From positions 1-64,000 of the forward strand of contig NZ_LYPB01000045.1 in NCBI RefSeq assembly GCF_001653565.1: DNA of 64,000 bases. The letters are read 5' to 3'. Below, in pieces: positions 9,270 to 17,434 of the stretch. A model generated the notes under the pieces. It was not told the origin of the DNA. It made no database searches and worked only from the letters and a program-made list of their open reading frames with translations. Made by a program: the position numbers and the translations under genes. The stretch's first letter is position 1, and each line of letters begins with the position of its first letter. Source of the DNA: Paenibacillus oryzisoli (GTDB lineage Bacteria; Bacillota; Bacilli; Paenibacillales; NBRC-103111).

Positions 9270-9288
9270 TGTACACTTGGTGTACAAT
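9270..9288 (-). promoter_or_regulatory. Dyad/hairpin between queE and queC
   Basis: TGTACACTTGGTGTACAAT forms a near-perfect inverted repeat. On the minus strand the stem extends to 12 pairs (GGCATTGTACAC..GTGTACAGTGCC) and is followed by ATTTTC. It could be a weak intra-operon terminator or an operator. The same 19-mer, with one change, sits in the terminator at 6407-6425. Confidence 0.5.
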
Positions 9289-9297
9289 GCCTGCAGG

Positions 9298-9978
9298 CTA
9301 GACGCCTCGCATCGCTGGGTCCCAGATAATCTTATGCAACTGCATATTCAGCTTCACCTTCGATAACCCTTCGGCTAGCATCAGGTCTACCAACTTGCGC
9401 GGCGGCATGGTTTCCCACACGGGGCTGAACATCGGCAGCGCTTTGGTTGGATATTTCTGCAGTACGCTGACTGCTGTTTGGAAATCGAGATCGCTGCCGA
9501 TGACGAACTTCAGTTCATCTTGCTCGCGCAGCAGCTCGAAGTTACTGTAGATCATCCGATCCATTTCACCGGAATCAGGCAGCTTGAAGTCCATCACGTA
9601 GCGAACCTTCGGGGATGATACTTGCGCGATGAATGGTGCTAAGTGAATCGCGCCATTCGTTTCGATGTGCAGGTCATCAACCTGCGCCAGTTCAGCGATC
9701 GCTTCAATCAGCGCGAGCGATTTGTCGCCATACAGGAGCGGCTCGCCGCCTGTTAGGCAAATATGCCGGGAGCGGAACGTCTGTACCTTGCTGATGATTT
9801 CAGCAATGGTCATGACGTTCTCGGCTTCCGCCGGTGGGTAGCTGTACGTGGTGTCGCACCACGAGCAGCGGAGGTTACAGCCAAAAAGACGGACGAAGAT
9901 CGTCGGAAACCCGGCACGGGTTCCCTCCCCTTCAACCGTCTCGAAGATCTCTACCATGGGAATGCGGATATCTCGCAT
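9298..9978 (-). CDS. queE: 7-carboxy-7-deazaguanine synthase QueE (radical SAM)
   Basis: A 226-residue radical SAM enzyme that rearranges 6-carboxytetrahydropterin to 7-carboxy-7-deazaguanine. The iron-sulfur cluster motif is CNLRCSWC (CxxxCxxC) at about residues 34-41, followed by the SAM-binding LTGGEPLL. The N-terminal VEIFETVEGEGTRAGFPT segment is diagnostic of QueE. The start codon overlaps the queD stop by one base (TAATG), indicating coupling. The gene is of normal length and looks intact. Confidence 0.95.
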   Translation of the reverse strand: MRDIRIPMVEIFETVEGEGTRAGFPTIFVRLFGCNLRCSWCDTTYSYPPAEAENVMTIAEIISKVQTFRSRHICLTGGEPLLYGDKSLALIEAIAELAQVDDLHIETNGAIHLAPFIAQVSSPKVRYVMDFKLPDSGEMDRMIYSNFELLREQDELKFVIGSDLDFQTAVSVLQKYPTKALPMFSPVWETMPPRKLVDLMLAEGLSKVKLNMQLHKIIWDPAMRGV

Positions 9979-10451
9979 TACAGATCCTCCTCCATCATCG
10001 AGCGTGTGATGGCTGCATAGCTAGTCGGCGTTTCCCATAGGCGAATCTCGTCCAATGAAATGGCTGGATAGAGCTTCTCATCGAGCAATGCTTGATGAAT
10101 TTCTTCATAAATCCAAACCACCATATTCTCAGCCGTCGTATTCATCGGCGGCAATACGTCGTTCAGATAGCGATGATCCAAGCGATCAATCACGCGTTCT
10201 TTCGTAATTCGTTTGATATCTCCAAAATCAATTGCGATCCCTCGGCTGTCTACTTTACCCCGCATAATCACTTGCAGCTTATAAGTATGGCCATGTAGAC
10301 TTTTACATTTCCCCTCATAACAATGCAGATGATGCGCACTGTCAAACGTAAATTCTTTGGAAATCAAAACGGATTTATGGTGATATTTCAATTGATTCTC
10401 TTGGATGTCACGCCCCAATTCTTGCACACTTCTTGGGATTTCATAGCTCAT
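9978..10451 (-). CDS. queD: 6-carboxytetrahydropterin synthase QueD
   Basis: A 157-residue enzyme that forms 6-carboxy-5,6,7,8-tetrahydropterin from dihydroneopterin triphosphate, the first committed step to queuosine after FolE. The zinc ligands are visible in FDSAHHLHCYEGKCKSLHGHTY (His residues plus the catalytic Cys) near residues 37-58. A second conserved region DHRYLND follows, and the C-terminal ETPTSYAAI fits the family. I placed the start at 10451 because GAGGTG precedes it; a GTG three codons upstream is possible. It is the first gene of queD-queE-queC and has its own promoter. Confidence 0.95.
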   Translation of the reverse strand: MSYEIPRSVQELGRDIQENQLKYHHKSVLISKEFTFDSAHHLHCYEGKCKSLHGHTYKLQVIMRGKVDSRGIAIDFGDIKRITKERVIDRLDHRYLNDVLPPMNTTAENMVVWIYEEIHQALLDEKLYPAISLDEIRLWETPTSYAAITRSMMEEDL

Positions 10452-10481
10452 TATTATCACCTCATATTTTCAAAAAAAACA

Positions 10482-10514
10482 GTACTCTAAATTATATCAT
10501 AAATAGACAGTTTG
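10482..10514 (-). promoter_or_regulatory. Candidate promoter for queDEC
   Basis: On the minus strand a GTGACA element is followed after 16 bases by TATAAT. The leader from the likely start site to queD is only about 35 bases. It holds no recognisable preQ1 aptamer, which is noteworthy for this operon in Bacillales. Confidence 0.5.
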
Positions 10515-10522
10515 TCACCTTA

Positions 10523-10804
10523 CTAGGATGGCATGGAAGAATTTCGCTCTTTCTTGGGCAGCCAATCTAAGTGTCCACGGATTTCTTGCATCCGTTCATT
10601 CTCATTACGCAAGTCTGCTTCAATTAATGCAATTAACCGCTCGATTTGTCCTACAACTGAATCAGGAAGTTCCACTTCTTCAAGTGATTTCACAATATAG
10701 AGTAAGCATTGCAGAGTTTCGTCCATAAGGCCCTTCTTTTTCGCTGTCAACACGACTTCGCTCAAAAAAACAAGGTGATTCAACTCTTCTTGCGTTAATT
10801 TCAA
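10523..10804 (-). CDS. Small protein of unknown function
   Basis: A 93-residue protein (KLTQEELNHLVFLSEVV...) that is probably alpha-helical, with heptad-like Leu/Ile spacing and a charged tail ending PKKERNSSMPS. I prefer the TTG start at 10804 because AAGGGG lies nine bases before it. The frame stays open to 10942, adding a Cys-rich extension (CNHKCYSCGC). That would give 139 residues but has no convincing ribosome site. It lies upstream of queD, separated by a promoter. I recognise no family. Confidence 0.55.
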   Translation of the reverse strand: MKLTQEELNHLVFLSEVVLTAKKKGLMDETLQCLLYIVKSLEEVELPDSVVGQIERLIALIEADLRNENERMQEIRGHLDWLPKKERNSSMPS

Positions 10805-10968
10805 GAGGAACAACCCCTTTCTTTTTCCATTATCCAACATTTTACGACAACGGGAAAGACTCTCTTGACAACCACAACTATAACATTTATGATTACAGTA
10901 ATTTGTTACAAAGTTATTTACAGTTCTTCGATCGATTACCACCGAGATACGCGAATGCTTTTCGATAG

Positions 10969-10996
10969 TTGAACAACACTATATAGAACTTATACT
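10969..10996 (+). promoter_or_regulatory. Candidate promoter of the nitroreductase gene
   Basis: TTGAAC and TATACT are separated by 16 bases, ending 20 bases before the start codon. The TATACT box lies next to an AT-rich dyad (CTATATAGAACTTATACTAT-like) that could be an operator for a quinone-sensing repressor such as those controlling mhq genes. That assignment is inferred. Confidence 0.5.
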
Positions 10997-11015
10997 ATCC
11001 TTGGAGGGATCCCTT

Positions 11016-11645
11016 TTGAGCACACAAGTACAAAATGAAGTTTTGAAAGTAATCGAAGACCGTCATTCCGTCAAGCAATACCAAGCAGGGCACACAATTC
11101 CGAAAGCTGATCTTGATCAAATCCTAACTTCCGCTTCCTTGGCACCATCTTCTTGGAATCTGCAACATTGGAAGCTTCTTGTTATCGACGATCAAGCACA
11201 AAAAGAGAAATTGCTTCCAATCGCTTATGGTCAAAAGCAAATCGTAGAAAGCTCCGTTGTTATCGCTGTTCTTGGTGACCTTGAAGCAAACAAAAATGCA
11301 CAAGATGTTTTCGGACCAGCTGTTGCTGGCGGGTTCCTCCCACAAGCTGTGATGGATACGCTAGTTGGACAAATCGAAGGCGCGTACCAATACCCGCAAG
11401 TTGCTCGCGATGAAGCGATCCGTAACGCATCTTTGGCAGCAATGAACTTGATGCTTGCAGCGAAAGCACTTGGCTATGACACATGCCCAATGGGTGGTTA
11501 TGATGCTGGTAAATTCGTAGAAGCATTCAATGTTCCTGCTCGTTATGTCCCTGTCATGTTGATCAGCGTTGGTTTGGCTGCTACGCCAGCACGCTCGGGT
11601 GGTCGCTTTTCACTAGAGCAAATTACAGTATCTAACACTTTCTAA
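11016..11645 (+). CDS. MhqN-like NAD(P)H nitroreductase
   Basis: A 209-residue flavin (FMN) oxidoreductase of the nitroreductase fold. The N-terminal RHSVKQY motif and the SLAPSSWNLQHWKLLV segment bind FMN phosphate. AAMNLMLAAKALGYDTCPMGGYD is the conserved C-terminal region. The segment KLLPIAYGQKQIVESSVVIAVLGDL closely matches what I know of Bacillus subtilis MhqN, which is induced by quinones and diamide. The start is TTG at 11016, eight bases after GGAGG. The gene stands alone, followed by a strong bidirectional terminator. It probably reduces quinones or nitroaromatics in the cytosol. Confidence 0.9.
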   Translation: MSTQVQNEVLKVIEDRHSVKQYQAGHTIPKADLDQILTSASLAPSSWNLQHWKLLVIDDQAQKEKLLPIAYGQKQIVESSVVIAVLGDLEANKNAQDVFGPAVAGGFLPQAVMDTLVGQIEGAYQYPQVARDEAIRNASLAAMNLMLAAKALGYDTCPMGGYDAGKFVEAFNVPARYVPVMLISVGLAATPARSGGRFSLEQITVSNTF

Positions 11646-11662
11646 TTAACCCTTCATATAAG

Positions 11663-11707
11663 AAAAGGCATGATCTCTCATGTTAGGATGAGAGATCATG
11701 CCTTTTT
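11663..11707. terminator. Bidirectional terminator
   Basis: AAAAGGCATGATCTCTCAT pairs perfectly with its complement across a GTTAGG loop, with A and T runs on both sides. It serves the nitroreductase (plus) and the convergent acidic protein gene (minus). Confidence 0.93.
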
Positions 11708-11718
11708 GCGTGCACTAT

Positions 11719-12804
11719 TCAGTGAAATTGTTCGGTTTCAAACAAAATTTCATCAATTAGCTTATTCCGGTAAAGCATCGATAAATTGAACGTTTCGTAT
11801 TCCTTCTCTTTATCTAACTCGTCTAATAATAACGTGGCAATCAATTCACGATCATCCGAATCTCCAGGTTCACGGAAATCAATAAATCCTGTAAGCTGCC
11901 GCGAACTAATATCGACCGTTGCAGTTCCGATCGGCAAACTGCCGTAGGATTGTTGATAAATCTCATAAGTTAATGTATCCATATCATCTCTGACCAGAAT
12001 GATGGAATAGTCATCGCTTGTTGGTATCCACATCTCATCTTCCGACGGGATCTCATCCACCAAATCCAGCATATCGATATGGGTTAATTCCACCGTATCT
12101 ACGGTCTCCCCATTAAAACTCATATGGAAAACGAACGAATCTGTTTGTTCTTCATTGAAATCTGCTACCATAAGCTCCGTCACAATATCCATCTCTTCAT
12201 CAAAAGGATCGAATTTCCAACTAATATCCCCGATGACTTCGGATCCATAGATATGCAGGATGGCCTCTGCAATTAACTCGGCGTCTTTATCATACACATG
12301 ATATTCGACACTGCTCCTATTTTCATTCACAATAACGAGTTCATAACCCTGTTCTTTCTTCCGTTCTTCCAGCATGTCCACCTGTTCCGAAGACAGTTCC
12401 GTTTCCTGATCCTCCAAGCTAATATCTTCCCCGCGCCACGAATAATCCAGCTCATCATCATGTAAAAGGTCTACATTCGATAGATAATCCCCTTGATACG
12501 TAGGTGGTTGAACGGCATGTTCGGTTACAATGACATAATCATAATCACTATAGCTAACCGTAACCTCACACTTGGCGATTCCAAGCGCATCAATCACATC
12601 CTGAATATAGGATTGAGCATAATCATAAACTGCTTGCTTATTCACAATCGTGATGGATTGCTGCTCCAGATGAATCGCGCCTTTGAGACGATCCGATTCC
12701 CTGTAGACTAGCGTTAACGTACCGACAAACTCCCCATTGTACATAATATCGCAGACTTCGCCGCCTGCTGTTTTCAGGTCGGGTCTAAGCATAATATCGG
12801 CCAC
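11719..12804 (-). CDS. Acidic protein of unknown function
   Basis: A 361-residue protein with no signal peptide or membrane segment and a strong excess of Asp and Glu. The pattern suggests three related alpha/beta units, each with strands of the type EFVGTLTLVY, AELIAEAILHIYG and LPIGTATVDI followed by a short helix. This hints at an internal repeat of about 130 residues. I recognise no catalytic motif or named family. The GTG start at 12804 follows GGAGG. Neighbours give no clear functional hint; it is convergent with the nitroreductase and divergent from a sporulation-type peptide gene. Confidence 0.8.
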   Translation of the reverse strand: MADIMLRPDLKTAGGEVCDIMYNGEFVGTLTLVYRESDRLKGAIHLEQQSITIVNKQAVYDYAQSYIQDVIDALGIAKCEVTVSYSDYDYVIVTEHAVQPPTYQGDYLSNVDLLHDDELDYSWRGEDISLEDQETELSSEQVDMLEERKKEQGYELVIVNENRSSVEYHVYDKDAELIAEAILHIYGSEVIGDISWKFDPFDEEMDIVTELMVADFNEEQTDSFVFHMSFNGETVDTVELTHIDMLDLVDEIPSEDEMWIPTSDDYSIILVRDDMDTLTYEIYQQSYGSLPIGTATVDISSRQLTGFIDFREPGDSDDRELIATLLLDELDKEKEYETFNLSMLYRNKLIDEILFETEQFH

Positions 12805-12898
12805 GACTTCGTCGCCTCCTCTACAGATCTTGTGTCATTCTTCTGTAGCATGCCCATTATCAACCAAAATATGAGTAATCAGGACATTCGTCTATACA

Positions 12899-12923
12899 CT
12901 TGTGCCCCAACTTACATATCTTA
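12899..12923 (+). promoter_or_regulatory. Candidate mother-cell sigma (sigma-K/E type) promoter
   Basis: CATATCTTA at 12915-12923 fits the CATANNNTA -10 consensus of sigma-K, with AC 15 bases upstream. It lies 36 bases before the peptide start codon. The paralogous peptide at 63014 has an equivalent element. Confidence 0.45.
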
Positions 12924-12958
12924 TCTTATAACACTCACCACGAAAGGAGGGAATGTCC

Positions 12959-13042
12959 ATGTCAGCAGTAGGAACTTCTTCAGCTGCAGTTCTCGTACTT
13001 TTTATCCTTCTTGTTATCATCACTAGCGCCTTCGTTATTTAA
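12959..13042 (+). CDS. YjcZ-like tiny hydrophobic sporulation peptide
   Basis: A 27-residue peptide beginning MSAVGTSSAAVL and ending in LFILLVIITSAFVI, essentially one membrane-spanning segment. The YjcZ family of sporulation proteins has a similar hydrophobic LFILLxI tail. The N-terminus here is shorter and lacks the usual Gly/Tyr-rich stretch. AAAGGAGGG precedes the ATG at good spacing. A terminator follows directly, so it is a complete single-gene unit. A close paralogue lies at 63014-63100. Its length is far below usual gene-finder cut-offs. Confidence 0.8.
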   Translation: MSAVGTSSAAVLVLFILLVIITSAFVI

Positions 13043-13062
13043 TTTAATTAAGCTATAGGCAA

Positions 13063-13103
13063 AAAGACGATCATCAGCCCACTGAGGCATGATGATCGTC
13101 TTT
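13063..13103. terminator. Bidirectional terminator
   Basis: AAAGACGATCATCA pairs with TGATGATCGTCTTT across a 13-base loop. It ends the sporulation peptide gene (plus) and overlaps the stop codon of the glycosyltransferase gene (minus). Confidence 0.88.
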
Positions 13104-14544
13104 ATTTATTCGTTTGTTGTTCGGTTTCATTCAACCGCAGTCGTTCTGTTTCAATAGCGTTTAATTTAGGGGATACTATCTCGGATGCACCTGGTTTATC
13201 CTTGAATTGCGTGAAAATCTGTTTCGCTCGCGCAAGTTTCCCCGAACGTAAGGCCAACTCGCCAAGCGACATAGCCGCCTTCCACTCGCCAATGTGGTAA
13301 TCCGCGCTGACACTGCCGCGGTAATTAGGTAGACTGGACAAGGACTGCTTAATACTCGTTTCTGCTAATCGCAGAAGTTCATCTGCCTGTCTCATTCTCA
13401 CTTGCGCGAGCAAATAATGTGCATCAGGAAAATCAGGCGAATGTGCTAACGCTTTGTGGCAATATGCTTCTGCTTCCCCGTAGTTTTTGCGTTGCATATT
13501 AATTTGAATTTGGAGCCTGTATATTTCCGTCATTCGACCGAATAAAGGCATTTGGACGCCTAAGCGTTCAGCTTCAAGCAGGGCAGTTACCGCTTGCTCC
13601 TCTAGCCCCATTCCTAACGATTCTCGGCCGTAGAATAACCAGTGACCTGGATTCTCAGGCTCTTCTTTAATCATAAGCTTAAGCAAACGAAGGTTACGTT
13701 CCAGCTTTCCTTTGCTTTGAATCACAGTTGGATCATAGCCGTTATGATCCAGTCGGATTTTAACTGCTCTTCGATAGGTATCGAGCTGGTAGACCCCTTT
13801 GTCAGTGGCAATTTGCTCATGGATGCGACCATAGTACCGCAAACCTCTTTGAGCAGGAAACATCCGCACTTGTGAGAAATCATGTTGAATGGTCCCCTTC
13901 ACCTTATTCAGATGCCAGACATGCAGGGCTGGGATAATGGGCAAATGGTCGAACATACCTGCAATCTCACGAATTGCCTGTACATCTTCCGGAATTAGCA
14001 CCTCATCCGCATCAATCCAAATCACCCAGTCCGTTTGGACATGCTGCAGGCCGACGTTCCGCGCGCCTCCAAAGTTGTCCTCCCATACGATCGGAACAAC
14101 CTTCACCTTCGGATATTGCCCAGCAATCCTACGGGTATCATCTGTGGATGAATCCACTAGTAAGATTTCATCCACAGCTCCTTGCAGAGCAACGATACAC
14201 TTCGCGATGTTCGCAGCTTCGTTGTGCGAAAGAATCGCCGCGGTTACGGTAACCTTGGGAACAACCAGGAGATCATCGATATCAGGTCGCGGATCTCCGT
14301 GAGGCATCTGCTGCATCGCCCTATAGATGTGATTCACCCATTTGGCCTGCGGGTCCAGCAGCCACGCGCGGTCGAATACTCGCTTCGCAGCGCCTGCTTG
14401 CTGCTGTAGGAGCAGCGTTTCACCAAGCATCACCCAGAGCTGCGCTTCGAGAGGCTTCTCCTTGATGGCTCGGAGAAGCTCCGCTTCGGCTTCTTGGGGT
14501 TTGTTTGACTGGATGAGGGAGATGATGTGGTTATGGTTAGACAT
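13102..14544 (-). CDS. TPR-containing family 2 glycosyltransferase
   Basis: A 480-residue cytosolic protein. Residues 1-70 form a TPR-like helical unit (EAEAELLRAI..AQLWVMLGETLL). Residues 95-330 form a GT-A glycosyltransferase with the start VTAAILSHNEAANI, the nucleotide site DEILLVDSSTDDT, the GG(A)RN motif NFGGARNVGL and the metal-binding WIDADEV. C-terminal TPR repeats span about 330-465 (YGEAEAYCHKALAHSPDFPDAHYLLAQ). SunS and similar enzymes glycosylate peptides or proteins with this architecture, so a surface or secreted protein acceptor is plausible. Its start codon overlaps the stop of the upstream exported protein gene by one base (TAATG), which suggests that protein as a candidate partner. 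Confidence 0.9.
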   Translation of the reverse strand: MSNHNHIISLIQSNKPQEAEAELLRAIKEKPLEAQLWVMLGETLLLQQQAGAAKRVFDRAWLLDPQAKWVNHIYRAMQQMPHGDPRPDIDDLLVVPKVTVTAAILSHNEAANIAKCIVALQGAVDEILLVDSSTDDTRRIAGQYPKVKVVPIVWEDNFGGARNVGLQHVQTDWVIWIDADEVLIPEDVQAIREIAGMFDHLPIIPALHVWHLNKVKGTIQHDFSQVRMFPAQRGLRYYGRIHEQIATDKGVYQLDTYRRAVKIRLDHNGYDPTVIQSKGKLERNLRLLKLMIKEEPENPGHWLFYGRESLGMGLEEQAVTALLEAERLGVQMPLFGRMTEIYRLQIQINMQRKNYGEAEAYCHKALAHSPDFPDAHYLLAQVRMRQADELLRLAETSIKQSLSSLPNYRGSVSADYHIGEWKAAMSLGELALRSGKLARAKQIFTQFKDKPGASEIVSPKLNAIETERLRLNETEQQTNK

Positions 14545-16415
14545 TATGGTTTAATGAACGGTACTTGGAATACTTTCGTACCATTGAAAGGATCGATATT
14601 CAGTTGAACTCCAGCTCCCTGTGCTGCTTCATATCGGAATACTGCAGTAACGGTCACGACCTGAGTATCTGGATCTTTCCAATATTCCAGAAAAACATCC
14701 TGTATTCGTTCTGAAGTTACGAAGTTTCCGAGTTCACCTGCTCTGTTCGCCCAATATGTATCGGAGACTTCTGGGTATAAACTTTTTATGTGGACTGTGG
14801 GAATGTTGGTGTTTGCCAAAGGCGTTTGTGCTGGAGAGACTAGTCTAAAATTAAAATCATCTAGATACAAATTACCAGGTATGGAATCGTGCGCATAAAC
14901 TTTCACCTTCGAAATATTAGGGTTAATTTCATTAGCAAAATCGAATTTGAGATAATTATTTTCATATACGTATGCCGTAACTGAAATCGGAGTATTATTT
15001 TGAATGTCACTCGGAGTAACTAGCATTTTATTTCCATTAAATCCTTGATCGCTCTTATAATTCAATATGTAAGAACTAGTTAGTGCTGGATTGTTTTGAT
15101 TATTGCTTTGATACATGTCAATTGAGGCAGGGAATGGATCTATCGTGGTATGCTGAATATTAACATCAATGTTCGTTTCTTTGTTTGAAGTCACAGCAGT
15201 AATTCCTCTGATATTCCGAACGGTATCTGTTGTACCCATCTGTTGGGTTAACAACTCATTTAACTTCGACCATGTAATCTTACTCGCATCATTGTCCAGA
15301 TAAAGTGTGGCCGTATGAGGTGTATATAAACCATAATCAACAGAAACCGAATAGTCTAAATCCCCCTCACTATAGAAAATCTCATTGAGGTCAATTTCCG
15401 CGTCATTTGACAAGTACAGGGTAGAAGAAACGTCTGGCATTCTAAAATGATTTGCAACCACACTTGTTGGTTTAAATTGCGGTGCTGCTACATACGGATT
15501 GACGTGGATAGGAATATGTCCTTTCGTGAATCCCCCCTCATGATCCGTAACAATTACATCTAGGTAAGCAATTCCTTCTGTAACAGGCACAACTTCTTGG
15601 TCTACAAGTGTTTCACCTTCATAAATCGGTGTAACATTGATATTCGCATTGCTTTCAACAGAGACTAGTGAGAGACAACTACGTGTAATCTCACCGCCTT
15701 CTTCTCCTTCTTCTTCTCCATAACATAAATTACTATAATCATCACTGAAATAATTACCAATCTGATAGTTAATGGACCATTGGTCAATGGGGACCCCGAC
15801 CTCAGCCTGAAGAACGGATGGAGATGTTGGTGTAATTTGATAAGGAGGGCTATTGTCAATATTGTAAGAGAACGGCTCCGTGTTTCCCACAGTTTCTGGA
15901 GCAATATTTTGAAGGATAGCAATCGTATTGTCCTTGCTTTGTGTCGACTTTACTAATAAATCAAATGCCTTTGTAATGTCAAATTTGTAAGCATCCGGAT
16001 TCGCTGTATTAGCAACAACGGAAACTTTAAACGTATCTGTGAAATTCACATATCCTTCTTGTTCATCAGAATGTCCGATCCCAGATACAGTAAATGTTGC
16101 ATCACCAATGTCTAAAGCCCTTACTTCGTAAATTCCTTCATCCCAAAATGAATAACCAGCCTTTACCTTATTCGACCCACTCATTGTGATATTTACGTAA
16201 TCTGCTTGATATAATGCTTTGAAATCTAAATACTTCACACCATTTTGCGGTAGTACAATCGTATGTATTTTGTCTAGAACAACTGGGGGAGAATCTCCTA
16301 TTGTAGTCGCATAACTGTACTGTGAAGGAGCTAGTACCAATGGAGCAGCTAAAACTGCTGTACTGGCAATCGTCCCAATCAACTTATTCTTCGAAATAAG
16401 ATTTTTCTTCATCAT
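14544..16415 (-). CDS. Large exported protein of unknown function, cadherin-like pattern
   Basis: A 623-residue protein with a signal peptide (MMKKNLISKNKLIG, hydrophobic AVLAAPLVLA, cleavage near YSYA). The mature part is all-beta in character. It has a segment resembling dystroglycan-type cadherin-like repeats (VVLDKIHTIVLPQNGVKYLDFKALYQ), an acidic loop GEEEGEEGGE, and a C-terminal domain with LNIDPFNGTKVFQVP. The frame extends upstream to 16490, but the ribosome site, signal peptide and a downstream ATG pair favour 16415 (16412 is also possible). It is followed immediately by the TPR-glycosyltransferase gene, with which it is coupled. A surface structural role is inferred only. Confidence 0.75.
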   Translation of the reverse strand: MMKKNLISKNKLIGTIASTAVLAAPLVLAPSQYSYATTIGDSPPVVLDKIHTIVLPQNGVKYLDFKALYQADYVNITMSGSNKVKAGYSFWDEGIYEVRALDIGDATFTVSGIGHSDEQEGYVNFTDTFKVSVVANTANPDAYKFDITKAFDLLVKSTQSKDNTIAILQNIAPETVGNTEPFSYNIDNSPPYQITPTSPSVLQAEVGVPIDQWSINYQIGNYFSDDYSNLCYGEEEGEEGGEITRSCLSLVSVESNANINVTPIYEGETLVDQEVVPVTEGIAYLDVIVTDHEGGFTKGHIPIHVNPYVAAPQFKPTSVVANHFRMPDVSSTLYLSNDAEIDLNEIFYSEGDLDYSVSVDYGLYTPHTATLYLDNDASKITWSKLNELLTQQMGTTDTVRNIRGITAVTSNKETNIDVNIQHTTIDPFPASIDMYQSNNQNNPALTSSYILNYKSDQGFNGNKMLVTPSDIQNNTPISVTAYVYENNYLKFDFANEINPNISKVKVYAHDSIPGNLYLDDFNFRLVSPAQTPLANTNIPTVHIKSLYPEVSDTYWANRAGELGNFVTSERIQDVFLEYWKDPDTQVVTVTAVFRYEAAQGAGVQLNIDPFNGTKVFQVPFIKP

Positions 16416-16488
16416 TACACCACCATCATCTATTAGTCTTTCTCTCATTCTATCATACGAAATATGCCCGAAAAACCCCTTAAACGAC

Positions 16489-16515
16489 AAAAAACCTCAA
16501 AATACGAGGTTTTTT
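16489..16515. terminator. Bidirectional terminator
   Basis: AAAAAACCTC pairs with GAGGTTTTTT across a 7-base loop, just after the HAD phosphatase gene. Confidence 0.85.
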
Positions 16516-16528
16516 CGCCGATTTCTTT

Positions 16529-17329
16529 TTAAAAACAGTACTTTCGTATGGCTTCATGAACACCTTCATCATTATTGGATGATGTCACGGCATCAGCTGC
16601 CTCTTTCACAGCATCTGGTGAATTCGCAACAGCAATTCCCAATCCAGCGAAATCCATCATTTCCAGATCATTGTAGTAGTTGCCAATCGCCATAACCTCT
16701 GAGGCTTCAATCTCTAAAGTAGCTGCCAACGCCTTCAGTGCGTTCCCCTTATTTGCCGCGGGATTCATCACATCTATGAACAAATCTCCACTTCGAATCA
16801 TCCTCAAATTGCCATACAGCTTCTGAGCTTCCCAGTCCAGTTGAACACGATCCAACACATCCGGTTGCGCAAAAAGCGTAAACTTAACGATCGGCACCCC
16901 GAGCTCTGAAACAGAGGTAACGAGTTTAGGGTTGATGAGGAATTTTTGGTACATCAGTTTCTCATACTCACCTGCACGTTCGATATACATATTAAAAGCC
17001 GTACACACATCGAAGTGAATCCCTTCTCGGCGAGCATATGCCAACATACTTTCAATTTCACTAATTTCAAAAGAGAACTCATTTACCAATGATTGTCCTC
17101 GCTCATCCGCATGAACGGTTACTGCGCCATTGTGGGTGATCATCGTTCCTTCCAGTCCCAATTGCTCCAGGATCGGCAATGTACTAGCTGGTGCTCTCCC
17201 TGTACATAAAACAATATGACAGCCCTGATCATGAACCTCCTGTATCGTTTCAATCGTTTGATCCGTTAATTCATGGTGATCGTTAAGCAGTGTTCCATCT
17301 ACGTCTAAGGCGATTAATCGATAATTCAA
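16529..17329 (-). CDS. Cof-type HAD-superfamily phosphatase
   Basis: A 266-residue cytosolic hydrolase of the Cof/YidA subgroup. Motif I is LDVDGTLLN (nucleophile Asp and acid/base Asp), motif II LCTGRA, motif III Lys at about NPAANKGNALKAL, and motif IV IGNYYNDLEMMDFAG. The IIB cap domain lies between motifs II and III. The class acts on sugar phosphates, FMN or similar substrates; which one cannot be told from sequence. The motif IV sequence has GNYYND where GDNxND is usual. This is a modest deviation that keeps the metal-binding Asp. The gene lies 105 bases after the giant exported protein gene and ends at a terminator. Confidence 0.92.
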   Translation of the reverse strand: MNYRLIALDVDGTLLNDHHELTDQTIETIQEVHDQGCHIVLCTGRAPASTLPILEQLGLEGTMITHNGAVTVHADERGQSLVNEFSFEISEIESMLAYARREGIHFDVCTAFNMYIERAGEYEKLMYQKFLINPKLVTSVSELGVPIVKFTLFAQPDVLDRVQLDWEAQKLYGNLRMIRSGDLFIDVMNPAANKGNALKALAATLEIEASEVMAIGNYYNDLEMMDFAGLGIAVANSPDAVKEAADAVTSSNNDEGVHEAIRKYCF

Positions 17330-17434
17330 GGTTTTCTCTCCTCACTCTTGTCTTATCGACTAATTGTACCATAGGTGCCATAGCAGTTCATTGATTTTAC
17401 AATAACAATAACGACTTCCCAGATCCTTTATCCA

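Noticed and set aside
10452-10522. preQ1 riboswitch upstream of queD
   Set aside because: The leader after the predicted start is only about 35 bases and lacks the conserved hairpin and A-rich tail.
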